Source: Ignavibacteriaceae bacterium (GTDB taxonomy: Bacteria > Bacteroidota > Ignavibacteria > Ignavibacteriales > Ignavibacteriaceae). Taken from it: a stretch of DNA of 64,000 nt. Every line of letters begins with the position of its first letter. Within the stretch, counting starts at the first letter, position 1. Positions 29,056 through 37,268 of the stretch are shown piece by piece. A model generated the notes under the pieces. That model had not been told where the DNA came from. It worked only from the letters and a program-made list of their open reading frames with translations, and did no database searches. Location of the stretch: contig JABWCL010000013.1 of assembly GCA_013360295.1 (NCBI GenBank), positions 58,904-122,903 of the forward strand, written 5' to 3'. The translations under genes were made by a program, and so were the position numbers.

Positions 29056-30165
29056 AAAGTTTTTCCCCGGTAGCTGGCGGACGAGGCCTTTGAATTCGAG
29101 GGTGAGGAGGTTTACGAGGCAGTCGGAGACGCTTAGCGATGTCAGTTCGGAGAGTTTATCCACGTGAACGGGCTCGCTGCTTAAATTGTTTAATATGACC
29201 GCTTCGAACAGTGTGAGGTCGGGGGGCGGTGCCTGGGTTTTCGGTTTTGACTGTGAATTGATTACCGATGAAAATTCCGTTATTATATCATCAGCATTCC
29301 TTACGAGTTTTGCCTCCCCTTTTTGTATAAGCATATTCGGCCCTTCAGACTGGCGGATACCGATATTACCGGGAACGGCAAAAACTTCCCTTCCCTGATC
29401 TAGAGCGAAGTTAGCAGTATGGAGCGCGCCGCCGGTTACTCCGGTCTCGACTATCAGTGTTCCAAGGCTTAATCCTGATATTATCCTGTTCCTTTTCGGG
29501 AAATTTACTGCATCGGGTTTTGTGCCGGGCGGGTACTCCGTAATTATAGCGCCCTGTTTTTCCATCTCTGCATAGAGGGGTTTGTTTTCGTATGGATAGA
29601 CCACATCAATGCCGCATCCCAGAACACCAATCGTCCTCCCTCCGGACTTAATGACACTCCTGTGCGCGTGTGAATCAATTCCTCTAGCGAGTCCGCTCAC
29701 TATCGTAAAACCAACTTTACTAAGATCCGCGGCAAATCTTTCTGCCGCTGATCTGCCGTATTGGGTCGGCTCCCTTGTGCCTACAATTGCTATCGCGTTT
29801 TCAGGTTCAGGAGTAAGTATCCCTTTGTAGTAGAGGATTAAAGGAGGATCGTAAATATTTTTAAGGCGGTGAGGATATTTCTCATCCCACAGTGTGATGA
29901 CCTGAGCGTTAGATTTTTCGAGTGAAGCAAGAAGGGTTTTGGTTGATTCGAGGAACTCATCATACTGCCGGGAAGCTTTGATGATTCGCTTAGCGAGTTC
30001 ATCGCTTACACCTTCGGTCTGCATTAACTCCTGGTGTGAGACACGGTGAATGAAGTCGAACGACTGGAATCGTGAAATAATGGACCGCGCTTTCTGGGGT
30101 CCGATTCTATCAACACTGAGAAGAGTTCTCAGCGCGGCAAGTTCATCAAGCGTTAATCCGGGCAC
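29044..30165 (-). CDS. dprA: DNA-processing protein DprA
   Basis: DprA loads RecA on incoming single-stranded DNA in natural transformation. The 373-residue protein has a SAM/HhH-like N-terminus (LRTLLSVDRIGPQKARSIISRF). The Rossmann-like DprA/Smf core holds IVGTREPTQYGRSAAERFA, SGLARGIDSHAH, VLGCGIDVVYP and FPKRNRIISGLS. ALDQGREVFAVPGNI and GPNMLIQKGA-type ends follow. The C-terminal winged-helix domain covers about 312-373. Translation starts at GTG 30165, overlapping the preceding EutN-like gene by 20 bases, so they are coupled. No other competence gene is in the window. Confidence 0.94.
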   Translation of the reverse strand: MPGLTLDELAALRTLLSVDRIGPQKARSIISRFQSFDFIHRVSHQELMQTEGVSDELAKRIIKASRQYDEFLESTKTLLASLEKSNAQVITLWDEKYPHRLKNIYDPPLILYYKGILTPEPENAIAIVGTREPTQYGRSAAERFAADLSKVGFTIVSGLARGIDSHAHRSVIKSGGRTIGVLGCGIDVVYPYENKPLYAEMEKQGAIITEYPPGTKPDAVNFPKRNRIISGLSLGTLIVETGVTGGALHTANFALDQGREVFAVPGNIGIRQSEGPNMLIQKGEAKLVRNADDIITEFSSVINSQSKPKTQAPPPDLTLFEAVILNNLSSEPVHVDKLSELTSLSVSDCLVNLLTLEFKGLVRQLPGKNFILS

Positions 30166-30448
30166 TGTCTTTCTTGTAATCTATCTGGTCAACAACCGCG
30201 ACAATTATGGAATGCACCGGAGCGCGGGAGTGGCCAAGTATCTGCTGTACTGCGTCCCCCTCCTGCGTAATCAGGACGATATCCCCGATCCCCGCGTCCT
30301 GAAAATCAATCGCGACGATCTCGCTGTTCCCGATATAATTCCCCTCCAGGTCAACAGCCTGCGTTATTAAAAGTTTATAACCTTTAAGTTCGCTGTTCTT
30401 GTGGGTGGAGATTACATTTCCCTTAACTCTGGCCAGTGTCACCGGCAT
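30146..30448 (-). CDS. EutN/CcmL-family bacterial microcompartment vertex protein (BMC-P), orphan
   Basis: I choose the ATG at 30448 (MPVTLARVKGNVISTHKN), giving 100 residues, the family size. Longer frames run into the gene upstream. The EutN/CcmL signature is clear: LARVKGNVISTHKN, GYKLLITQAVDLEG, IVAIDFQDAGIGDIVLITQEGDAV, and APVHSIIVAVVDQI. These proteins form pentamers that cap the corners of protein shells. No BMC hexamer gene or encapsulated enzyme lies in the window. Instead it is locked between DUF3098 (26-base overlap) and dprA (20-base overlap). Whether it takes part in a shell or works as a free pentamer is open. Confidence 0.82.
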   Translation of the reverse strand: MPVTLARVKGNVISTHKNSELKGYKLLITQAVDLEGNYIGNSEIVAIDFQDAGIGDIVLITQEGDAVQQILGHSRAPVHSIIVAVVDQIDYKKDSARINA

Positions 30449-30713
30449 CCTCTTTTTTCTTAAAGAGTTTCGGGCCATAGAAAATCGCGAGAGGGAACAC
30501 AATGAGATAAACAATTAAAAGAATAGTAGGAGAAAAGTACTGTGATTCCGTACTATCCCATTCACCAGAGGCTAAAAGGAAGAATCCGATAATAAGACCG
30601 ACAAACCCGATGATAAGGAACATATAGTTATTCTTATCCCAGTAGATACTAAAAGGGGAGGTTACAACTTTACGTGAAGATTTAACCGAGCTTTTCTTCT
30701 GGACTTTGGACAT
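30423..30713 (-). CDS. DUF3098 family membrane protein
   Basis: A 96-residue protein with a basic N-terminus, then FSIYWDKNNYMFLIIGFVGLIIG (first span, about 28-48) and a second span LLIVYLIVFPLAIFYGPKLF (about 66-85). The arrangement fits the small Bacteroidetes family DUF3098, of unknown function. GAGGT precedes the ATG. It overlaps the EutN-like gene by 26 bases and is first in the DUF3098-EutN-dprA operon. Confidence 0.75.
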   Translation of the reverse strand: MSKVQKKSSVKSSRKVVTSPFSIYWDKNNYMFLIIGFVGLIIGFFLLASGEWDSTESQYFSPTILLIVYLIVFPLAIFYGPKLFKKKEDAGDTGQS

Positions 30714-30763
30714 AATACCTCAAATACGATATAAATAAAACTAAAAATTAATAGGACAATATA

Positions 30764-30848
30764 TAAAAAAAAAAGCCCAGTGCTGGGGGATACACTGGGC
30801 TGTCTTATAAGCGCCCGGAGGTCAGGGGAGAAACCTACGGGCAAGACA
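30764..30848 (-). ncRNA. Structured small RNA or leader with intrinsic terminator
   Basis: Read on the minus strand, TGTCTT (30848-30843) directly precedes GCCCG(T)AGGT (30842-30833). This pairs around a ten-base loop with ACCT(C)CGGGC (30822-30813), then a six-base bulge, then AAGACA (30806-30801), which pairs with TGTCTT. A second hairpin follows, with AGCCCAGTG-type arms (30801-30793 with 30782-30774) and a run of ten T. A promoter sits at the right place upstream. The RNA of about 85 nt ends 50 bases before the DUF3098 start, so it is either an independent small RNA or a terminating leader of the DUF3098-EutN-dprA operon. I do not recognise an Rfam family. Confidence 0.65.
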
Positions 30849-30851
30849 GTA

Positions 30852-30882
30852 CAAAAATAATATAAATAGCCATACTTGTCAA
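30852..30882 (-). promoter_or_regulatory. Promoter of the structured RNA
   Basis: On the minus strand TTGACA (30882-30877), a 17-base spacer and TATTTTTG (30859-30852). This satisfies both the sigma-70 -35 box and the Bacteroidetes TAnnTTTG -7 box. Transcription would begin near 30846, at the foot of the first hairpin. Confidence 0.65.
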
Positions 30883-30946
30883 GTCATTTCTTAACAATTT
30901 CTTAATATTGTTAATTATAACTCACCCCCGACGGGCTATTTCACAA

Positions 30947-31195
30947 TTATTTCGCGATCTGGTATACAATCTTTCTGATTGTGTCGAACTGCAGATACGG
31001 ATATTCCTCTCGGATCGTATCAATAGCTTCGCCGGCGCTAACCTTTGTAGCCCTTAATGATTTGAATTTCTTCCGGATCTGGTAATCACGTACCGCTTTC
31101 TCATCGATTAATCCGTGGCTGTGCAGAAGCTCATAAATATCATCACTTATTAGCTCCGCGATCGGATTGGTTATTTTTGCATTCAGGGTTTTCAT
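30947..31195 (-). CDS. Small protein of unknown function, possible helix-turn-helix
   Basis: An 82-residue acidic/basic mixed protein that I do not recognise. AAGGTG precedes the ATG by a proper distance, which supports translation. The segment VRDYQIRKKFKSLRATKVSAGEAIDTIREEYPYLQFDTIRKIVYQ (residues about 35-79) reads as three helices and recalls helix-turn-helix regulators of the Mor/sigma-region-4 kind, but this is a weak resemblance. It is followed by a 60-base gap and the promoter of the structured RNA. Confidence 0.6.
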   Translation of the reverse strand: MKTLNAKITNPIAELISDDIYELLHSHGLIDEKAVRDYQIRKKFKSLRATKVSAGEAIDTIREEYPYLQFDTIRKIVYQIAK

Positions 31196-31274
31196 ATGGT
31201 CACCTTTACTTAGTGGTTAATAAATAAGTTATCTTAGCATTTATATGGTATCAATAAGGTTTTCCGCGAACTCC

Positions 31275-31358
31275 TTACCAGTTTAATTTACTAAACAAAA
31301 AACCGACCAGGAAAATTCCCTGAATCGGCGTACCTATACTACTTCTACTAAAGATCAT
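31275..31358 (-). CDS. Possible 27-residue hydrophobic peptide
   Basis: A short frame MIFSRSSIGTPIQGIFLVGF followed by LFSKLNW and a stop. AAAGGA lies seven bases before its ATG. The peptide has one short hydrophobic stretch. It lies 80 bases upstream of the 82-residue gene in the same direction and might be a leader peptide or a small membrane protein. The rest of the gap 31196-31554 is A/T-rich with no other visible gene. Confidence 0.25.
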   Translation of the reverse strand: MIFSRSSIGTPIQGIFLVGFLFSKLNW

Positions 31359-31489
31359 TAAAAATTCCTTTACTATTTAGACGATCAATTAAATAAAATG
31401 TAGCAAGTCAGATATAAATTTTTACCTATAATTAATTTTACTGAGCCATAAATACTAAATATTCAGATAAAAAGCAAGAAAATAATGAT

Positions 31490-31517
31490 AAAAGGCGTGA
31501 TTCCTATCACGCCTTTT
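31490..31517 (-). terminator. Intrinsic terminator of the hexosaminidase gene
   Basis: AAAAGGCGTGA (31490-31500) pairs with TCACGCCTTTT (31507-31517) around six bases. It lies 38 bases past the stop of the minus-strand GH20 gene and has a T run on both strands. Confidence 0.8.
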
Positions 31518-31554
31518 ATAGTTAAAACCTCAAAAAACGCTGATAACCGGATTA

Positions 31555-33594
31555 TTATTTTTTCCCCTGAACATACCTGACCAGTTTTTCAACCGGAGCA
31601 GTGAGCATCAGTTCGACCTGGCCGTATGGTTTAGCTGCTGCGGCTAACCGGTCATTGAGATTAACCTTCTTGGCAACTTTCTCAAGCTGCTTTTTCCCTT
31701 CCAGGGCGGCAATCGCGAACCGGCTGATCTCCGCAAGATTTGACGACATTGTATCAATCTCCCGTAAGACAGGGGATGAATCCATCAGTTTAAGGAGCGA
31801 CGAATGATTTTGTTCCCACGACTTTAGCATCGAGAGCATCTCGGTTTTTACACTTTTATCGCCGGCTATATACCTGTCGGTTAGTAAGCGGAATTTCCTT
31901 GCGGTCATACTCTCAGGCCTGGCGGCGTCAACGACTCTCGTGTAAGGGGAGTGCTGCCTGTATTTCACTCCCTGGAAGTGGCGGTGGTATTTTTTTACAG
32001 GTTCGACCACATCAGCGAATATTTTAAGTGGTGTTATGTCAGCGCCCATCGTTAAACGCCTTAACATCATCTCATAGTTTTTAATATGTGTCAGCTCCAG
32101 TTCTTCCAGCTGAATATCAATAACGGCAAGACGGCGGTACATATCTTCAACGTCCCTGACTGACTGCGGTGACCAGAACCTTTCCGCGATCGCGGCGGTT
32201 CGAGGCCATATGCGGCTTTCAACAGTCTCATATGTAACCAGTTCAGCCCAACTTGTTACTTCCCCGCCAATTACCAGCTTTGCCTCTTCGGGAGTGAAAA
32301 CGGTATCCCCGGGAACGGGGTCATTCAGGTAATGGAACTCAGCGGTCTGGATATGGTCAAGATAGTATCCATTTGATAGTATTCCCATATATCCTTTTTT
32401 CGCTGACTCAACCAAAAATTTAACACCGCGCCACGACTGTACGACGATGTCTTTCGGCAGGTCGGGCTGAAGTATCTCATCCCATCCAATCATTTTTTTA
32501 TTATACTTAGTAAGAATCCCGAGCAGGCGCTTATTGAAATAGGTCTGCAGTGCGTGGTTATCGGGAATATTGTTCTCCTTCATAAACTTCTGAATACCCG
32601 GGTTAGCGCTCCATTGTTTCCCGTTGTTCTCGTCGCCTCCGATATGGAAGTATTCATCAGGGAAGAGAGCCGCCATTTCGCCGATGAATTTATCGAGGAA
32701 CTCATAAGTAGCCTCTTTTGTCGGATCGAAAGTCGGATCAAAGACCCCCCAGTTCCTCTCAATTTTATAAGGCCCCGGGGCAGAGGCAAATTCAGGATAT
32801 CCGACGAACCAGGCTGTTGAGTGTCCCGGAAGATCAAACTCCGGATAGACACGGATACCGCGGTCTGCGCCGTATTGAATAACTTCTTTTATTTGTTCCT
32901 GGGTGTAATAAAGCCCGTCTGAACCTTTTTCGTGGAGGAGGGGGAAGAGTTTGCTTTCAACCCGGAAGCCCTGATCTTCGCTGAGATGCCAATGGAAGAC
33001 ATTCATCTTCATTGCGGCCATACCGTCAATGTTCCTTTTTACCACGGCCACGTCAAAGAAATGCCGGCATACGTCCATCATCAATCCGCGCCACTTGAAT
33101 CTTGGTTCATCATCTATTTTAACTCCGGGGAGGTAATAACCTTTCTTATCAGCGGCGATCAGCTGGAGTACAGTTTCCAGTCCTCTCATCGCGCCAATCT
33201 CATTCTCCGCGGTAAGGGTGACCTTATTGTTCTTAACAACGAGTTGATAGGATTCATCTTCTCCGAGTTCAACTTTACCGGGGCGTTTAATTATTAAATC
33301 CATCGCGAATGTATCGGCGGTGGTTGTTTCGGTGATAAAATCCTGCGGGACGAATAAACCTGTTCGTCCTGACAGCCGGCGCAGGACACGGGTGGCATAA
33401 GCGAAGATCCTTTTATCCGGATTCCCTTTTATTCCTATCGCGAAGGAATGTGTCAGCCTGAATTCACCTCCGGTGAATTCAACCGACTTTGGGTATGGCA
33501 TCAGGTTGAGTGTCTGTTTTGTTTGTGTCATTGAAGCGCTAAATGATATTATTACTAATAACAGGGTTGAAAAGAGTATTGATGATATTTTCAT
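31555..33594 (-). CDS. Secreted beta-N-acetylhexosaminidase (GH20)
   Basis: A 679-residue glycoside hydrolase family 20 enzyme that removes terminal GlcNAc or GalNAc, for example from chitin or peptidoglycan fragments. A signal peptide covers residues 1-23. The GH20b domain runs to about 145. The catalytic barrel has WRGLMMDVCRHFF, MNVFHWHLSEDQGFR, YPEFDLPGHSTAW and HIGGDENNGKQW, with catalytic Asp 321 and Glu 322. The barrel closes with GGEVTSWAELV. The last 180 residues are helical and unassigned. No T9SS tail is present, so it is probably periplasmic. It is transcribed alone. Confidence 0.93.
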   Translation of the reverse strand: MKISSILFSTLLLVIISFSASMTQTKQTLNLMPYPKSVEFTGGEFRLTHSFAIGIKGNPDKRIFAYATRVLRRLSGRTGLFVPQDFITETTTADTFAMDLIIKRPGKVELGEDESYQLVVKNNKVTLTAENEIGAMRGLETVLQLIAADKKGYYLPGVKIDDEPRFKWRGLMMDVCRHFFDVAVVKRNIDGMAAMKMNVFHWHLSEDQGFRVESKLFPLLHEKGSDGLYYTQEQIKEVIQYGADRGIRVYPEFDLPGHSTAWFVGYPEFASAPGPYKIERNWGVFDPTFDPTKEATYEFLDKFIGEMAALFPDEYFHIGGDENNGKQWSANPGIQKFMKENNIPDNHALQTYFNKRLLGILTKYNKKMIGWDEILQPDLPKDIVVQSWRGVKFLVESAKKGYMGILSNGYYLDHIQTAEFHYLNDPVPGDTVFTPEEAKLVIGGEVTSWAELVTYETVESRIWPRTAAIAERFWSPQSVRDVEDMYRRLAVIDIQLEELELTHIKNYEMMLRRLTMGADITPLKIFADVVEPVKKYHRHFQGVKYRQHSPYTRVVDAARPESMTARKFRLLTDRYIAGDKSVKTEMLSMLKSWEQNHSSLLKLMDSSPVLREIDTMSSNLAEISRFAIAALEGKKQLEKVAKKVNLNDRLAAAAKPYGQVELMLTAPVEKLVRYVQGKK

Positions 33595-33597
33595 TTT

Positions 33598-33857
33598 TCA
33601 TTCCGGGCTAATTAATATTTCTATTATGATCACAAATATACGAAACGGCAATGATCAATTATCAATGATCAAAGAGCAATGATCAAAGCAGAAATCAGAG
33701 AGCAGGGATCAGAGAACAGAGATCAGGAAATGGGAGATTGAAAATTTTAATTTATCAATCGTCGGGGCGTGGGTTTGTGCCGCCCGGGGGTACTTAATTA
33801 ATCATAGATGGAACGCAGAGGACACAGATTGATGGGATTTGCGCAGATATGATAATG
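33598..33857. repeat. Gap with GATCAA microrepeats and genome-dispersed fragments
   Basis: ATCAATGATCAAAGAGCAAT and related short units occur at about 33650-33720. GGAACGCAGAGGACACAGAT lies near 33810. Similar GATCAACGA units occur at 23565-23600. I see no gene. Confidence 0.5.
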
Positions 33858-33885
33858 TGTAGTGCCGGTCGCGACCGGCACTACA
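33858..33885. repeat. Perfect 28-bp palindrome behind a gene end
   Basis: TGTAGTGCCGGTCG and its exact reverse complement CGACCGGCACTACA, with no spacer. It begins ten bases past the stop of the minus-strand deoxyhypusine-synthase-like gene, so it may serve as its terminator. It shares the GTAGxGxx arm design with the palindrome at 26025. Confidence 0.75.
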
Positions 33886-33894
33886 AAGAATATA

Positions 33895-34938
33895 TTATGC
33901 TTCTACTTTTTCTTTGAGGAAGAGATTCTGGAACTCTCTTGCGGAGCGGCCTTTGTATGCGCCTTTATGGTAGGCGTAGCCGGCGATTAACGGCATTGCA
34001 ATCGTGGCTTCGGCGTAAACCATCTGCTCGTAGGTGGTTTCTACTTTGCCCCAGGAACTGGCTTCTTTAAGCGTGGATCCTGAAAGTCCCCCGTCTCTTT
34101 CATCAGCTACTGTTACCTGTACTGCATACTTATGCATAGGTGCGTTCTCTTCGAGAATGTCGGCCGCTACAACAATATCCTGCGTAAAGTTTTTCGGAAC
34201 GCCGCCGCCGATCATAAAGATACCGCTTTCCTTTGAAGCGATCTTGATCTTTGTCAGTTCAAGAAAATCTTTGGCTGAATCGATCGATACGTGCTTGTCA
34301 GGGTTCTTTGTCTGATGAACAACAAATCCAAAACCCGCGGAACAATCCGAGAAAGCGGGGCAGAAGATCGGAACATTTTTCTTATAAGCAGCCCAGACGA
34401 CTGAATCATCGCATTTAGGCCCGCCGTTCATTTCGAGATAGCGCCCCATCTCCCAGATAAGTTCGCGGGAGGAATACGGGCGGGGTTCAAGCGAATCAAA
34501 TATTTTAGCGGTTGTATCGTCGCATATTCTGAGTTCGTCCTCATCAATATAGGTGTCATATATACGGTCAATCGCGAGGTCGCGTAATTCATTATCATCG
34601 CTGAAAGGGGTGCCGATGTAGTGTTTGAATCCGAGAGCTTCGAAGAAGTCCTGGTCAACTATGATCGCGCCCGTTGAAACAATCGCGTCAACCATATTAT
34701 TCATTACGAGGTCATACACAACCTTCTTTAAGCCGGCGCTGAAGAGGCTGCCTGCTAAAGTCAATATAACTGCTCCGCCTTCTTCTTTCAGCATCATTTC
34801 ATAAATCTTTGAGGCGCGGTTCAGGTTACGTGCCTGGAACGCCATCTTTTCCATTGCGTCAACAAAAGGCACAACGTTGTGCTCTTTGATGTCAATGTGT
34901 TTAATCGTATCGCGAAGAAAATCTTTTTTCTCTGCCAT
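33895..34938 (-). CDS. Deoxyhypusine synthase-like protein
   Basis: A 347-residue homologue of deoxyhypusine synthase. Blocks seen are MAFQARNLNRASKIYEMML, ILTLAGSLFSAGLKKVV, VDAIVSTGAIIVDQDFFEALG and SGSTLKEASSWGKV, the last with the lysine that forms the enzyme-imine intermediate in the family. It binds NAD and spermidine in characterised members. Bacteria lack eIF5A, so the true reaction here may be polyamine aminobutyl transfer such as homospermidine synthesis; that is inference. AAGGAG precedes the ATG. The SDR epimerase gene ends 19 bases upstream, so the two share an operon. Confidence 0.85.
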   Translation of the reverse strand: MAEKKDFLRDTIKHIDIKEHNVVPFVDAMEKMAFQARNLNRASKIYEMMLKEEGGAVILTLAGSLFSAGLKKVVYDLVMNNMVDAIVSTGAIIVDQDFFEALGFKHYIGTPFSDDNELRDLAIDRIYDTYIDEDELRICDDTTAKIFDSLEPRPYSSRELIWEMGRYLEMNGGPKCDDSVVWAAYKKNVPIFCPAFSDCSAGFGFVVHQTKNPDKHVSIDSAKDFLELTKIKIASKESGIFMIGGGVPKNFTQDIVVAADILEENAPMHKYAVQVTVADERDGGLSGSTLKEASSWGKVETTYEQMVYAEATIAMPLIAGYAYHKGAYKGRSAREFQNLFLKEKVEA

Positions 34939-34957
34939 TGTTTCTCCTTATAATTAA

Positions 34958-35995
34958 CTAAAAAAATATTTTTGCAAATCTTAATATTCCCTGCTTCCAC
35001 GGCACGCGGTGGGATATTCCGCTTGTCTGTTTGAACTTATCAAAGTTATCGAGGTACCATTTATAATTCCTGACGAGCGCGTCCTTATTTGAAAATTTCG
35101 GTTTATACCCAAGCGCTTTTTCGGCCTTCTCAATCGAAACAAACGAATCCTTTGAGGCGGTTTCATACACCCATTTATAAAGGGGGGAAAGCTTCATCTT
35201 TTCGAGGATGCGGAGTGTCCAGATGATCGGCTTCTCCGGCAGGCCTTTGATTTTTTTGCCGTGACCGGCATAATCAAGCACCGCCTGGTAATCCTCGCGC
35301 ATTGTCGTGAAATCCTTAGCGCCGATGTTAAAGGTGTCGTTTACTGTTTTATCATCAAGGGTCATTGTAAGCCAGATAGCTTCGCAAAGGTCTTCCACAT
35401 CCAGCAACTGGTAACGGTTCTTTCCGTTCCCGATCATAGGGAAGCCGTGGCCGTCTTTCGCCCAGTCGTAAAGAAGATCAAAAACGCCAAGCCTCTCGGG
35501 GCCGATAAACGATTTCGGACGGAGCACAGGAACACACATCCCTTTTTTCCTGAACTCAAAACATACTTCTTCCGCCTGTATCTTTGCTTTACCATATGGC
35601 CCCACGCCGTCAAGTTTATCGTCTTCAAATAAGGGATGATGATCGGGTATGCCATAAACAGCAGTTGACGAAATATGCACAAAACGCTTCAGCCCGTACT
35701 TCTCCGCCGCTTCGATCATATTCTTTGTGCCGGTGATGTCGGTGGAGAAAATATCTTCTTCCGAATAGAGAGGGAGTGCCGCGGCACAGTGGACGGTAAT
35801 GTCACACCCTTCGGTGCTTTTTTCCGCGGTTGTTTTGTCGCGTATATCTCCGGTGATTATTTCGATTTTATCTATACAATCCGGGTAATCAAAAGGTACG
35901 ATATCCAGCGAGCGGACTTCACAGCCCTTATTCAGAAGGTGACGTACTAAATTTATTCCTAAAAATCCGGCGCCGCCGGTTACGAGAACTTTCAT
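34958..35995 (-). CDS. NAD-dependent epimerase/dehydratase (extended SDR)
   Basis: A 345-residue extended short-chain dehydrogenase/reductase. The NAD-binding motif [17 protein letters not shown] is at the N-terminus, HCAAALP follows at about 70, and the catalytic pair is in [11 protein letters not shown] (YxxxK, about 150). A Ser in HISSTAVYG completes the triad. The specific substrate is unclear; nucleotide sugars are common, and some relatives act on sterol- or hopanoid-like substrates. It is first in an operon with the deoxyhypusine-synthase-like gene. Confidence 0.85.
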   Translation of the reverse strand: MKVLVTGGAGFLGINLVRHLLNKGCEVRSLDIVPFDYPDCIDKIEIITGDIRDKTTAEKSTEGCDITVHCAAALPLYSEEDIFSTDITGTKNMIEAAEKYGLKRFVHISSTAVYGIPDHHPLFEDDKLDGVGPYGKAKIQAEEVCFEFRKKGMCVPVLRPKSFIGPERLGVFDLLYDWAKDGHGFPMIGNGKNRYQLLDVEDLCEAIWLTMTLDDKTVNDTFNIGAKDFTTMREDYQAVLDYAGHGKKIKGLPEKPIIWTLRILEKMKLSPLYKWVYETASKDSFVSIEKAEKALGYKPKFSNKDALVRNYKWYLDNFDKFKQTSGISHRVPWKQGILRFAKIFF

Positions 35996-36036
35996 TCAAT
36001 TAAAAATTAAGAATTAAGAATTATGAATTTTACTTT

Positions 36037-36236
36037 TTCAACTCAAAATCCCACAAGGGATTAAGAATTTTACCTATTCAACTCAAAATCCCACAGGGGA
36101 TTAAGAATTTTACTTATTCAACTCAAAATCCCACAACAGGGGATTAAGAATTTTACTTATTCAACTCAAAATCCCACAAGGGATTAAGAATATTGCCTAT
36201 TTAACTCAAAATACCACAAGAGATTTTGAGTTAAGA
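36037..36236. repeat. Five tandem 40-bp repeats
   Basis: Units begin TTCAACTCAAAATCCC at 36037, 36077, 36117 and 36160, with a diverged unit at 36200, giving periods of 40, 40, 43 and 40 bases. Each has an ATCCC-ACAA-GGGAT hairpin core and continues TTAAGAATTTTAC. The last unit runs into ATTTTGAGTTAAGAGTTAAA. The units follow one another without unique spacers, so this is a tandem repeat and not a CRISPR. The remainder of the gap up to 36449 shows no gene. Confidence 0.85.
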
Positions 36237-36449
36237 GTTAAAAGTTAAGAGTTAATATTTCTCCTTTTCAGAGATATTCAGCCTGACTATTGGTAGAACT
36301 GTTCCTCGCTGTTATGGGGGGCTAACTCTTAAAATGAACAACAAAAATACGAAAAAATGGGGAAAGAATTTTGTTCTTATCCATTATTCTTTTAATTTGA
36401 GCCTTTCCTTTTTATCCCTGAAACTTTTTTATAATACACTGAGAGATCT

Positions 36450-37181
36450 ATGCGCCGCGAGATACACAAATGGTGGAGCCCCGCTTTACATAAAAATATG
36501 GAGATTGTCGTTTACGGGCATTACGGTAACGCGTTCCTGATGTTCCCGACCGCGGGAGCAGATTATCTTGAGTACGAGCGGTTCCATATGTTCGATAATA
36601 TATGGCATTTAGTTGAGCAGGGGAAGATGAAACTGTATTCGATCAACAGCATCAACAACGAGAGCTGGCTGAATAATAGTATGAATCCCAGGGACAAGGC
36701 GATCCGGCACCAGCAGTATAATTCCTATGTATGTGATGAAGTAGCCCCTTTTATTTTTAATGATTGCCGTGGTTGGGTACCGGTCTATACGGCGGGCGCG
36801 TCGCTGGGAGCGCTCCACGCGCTGAATACTTTTTTCCGCCGTCCTGAGATGTTTTCCGGCTGTATCGCTATGAGCGGCAGTTATGACCTTAAGGATTACA
36901 CAAAAGGGTACTGGGATCAGAATGTTTACTATAATTCACCAGAAGATTACCTCAGGAACCTGAGCAACGACTGGCTGCTGGAGAAGATGCGCGATCATAA
37001 AAAAATAATAATCGCGACGGGTGAAGGGGATTATGAAGACCCGCACGCATCCAGGGCGCTTTCGGGAATTCTGAACAGCAAAGGGATACCCCACGAGCTG
37101 AGTATCTGGGGGAGGGAGTGGCCGCACGACTGGCCGACCTGGCGGGCGATGTTCCCGTTTTTTGTTCATAATCGTTTCTGA
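36450..37181 (+). CDS. Esterase family protein (alpha/beta hydrolase, PF00756-like)
   Basis: A 243-residue cytoplasmic-looking hydrolase with no signal peptide. It starts MRREIHKWWSPALHKNMEIVVYG and contains YGNAFLMFPTAGADYLEYE. The nucleophile Ser is in YTAGASLGALHALN (GxSxG-type elbow). The probable acid is in ATGEGDYEDP and the His near GREWPHDWPTW, close to the C-terminus. This matches the esterase D / putative-esterase group. GAGAG precedes the ATG. The substrate is unknown. It stands alone between two repeat-rich segments and a T9SS cargo gene. Confidence 0.82.
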   Translation: MRREIHKWWSPALHKNMEIVVYGHYGNAFLMFPTAGADYLEYERFHMFDNIWHLVEQGKMKLYSINSINNESWLNNSMNPRDKAIRHQQYNSYVCDEVAPFIFNDCRGWVPVYTAGASLGALHALNTFFRRPEMFSGCIAMSGSYDLKDYTKGYWDQNVYYNSPEDYLRNLSNDWLLEKMRDHKKIIIATGEGDYEDPHASRALSGILNSKGIPHELSIWGREWPHDWPTWRAMFPFFVHNRF

Positions 37182-37268
37182 TGTGATTTACGGCATTTTT
37201 TAGTTATGCCGCCGACAATAAATTCAAATGTGTTACTATTTAATTAATTACCCTAAGAGGAGACCATT

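Noticed and set aside
36037..36236. CRISPR array
   Set aside because: The 40-base units are contiguous and similar over their whole length, with no unique spacers and no cas genes.
36334..36540. 68-codon frame overlapping the esterase start
   Set aside because: It overlaps a well-supported gene in another frame and has no recognisable features.
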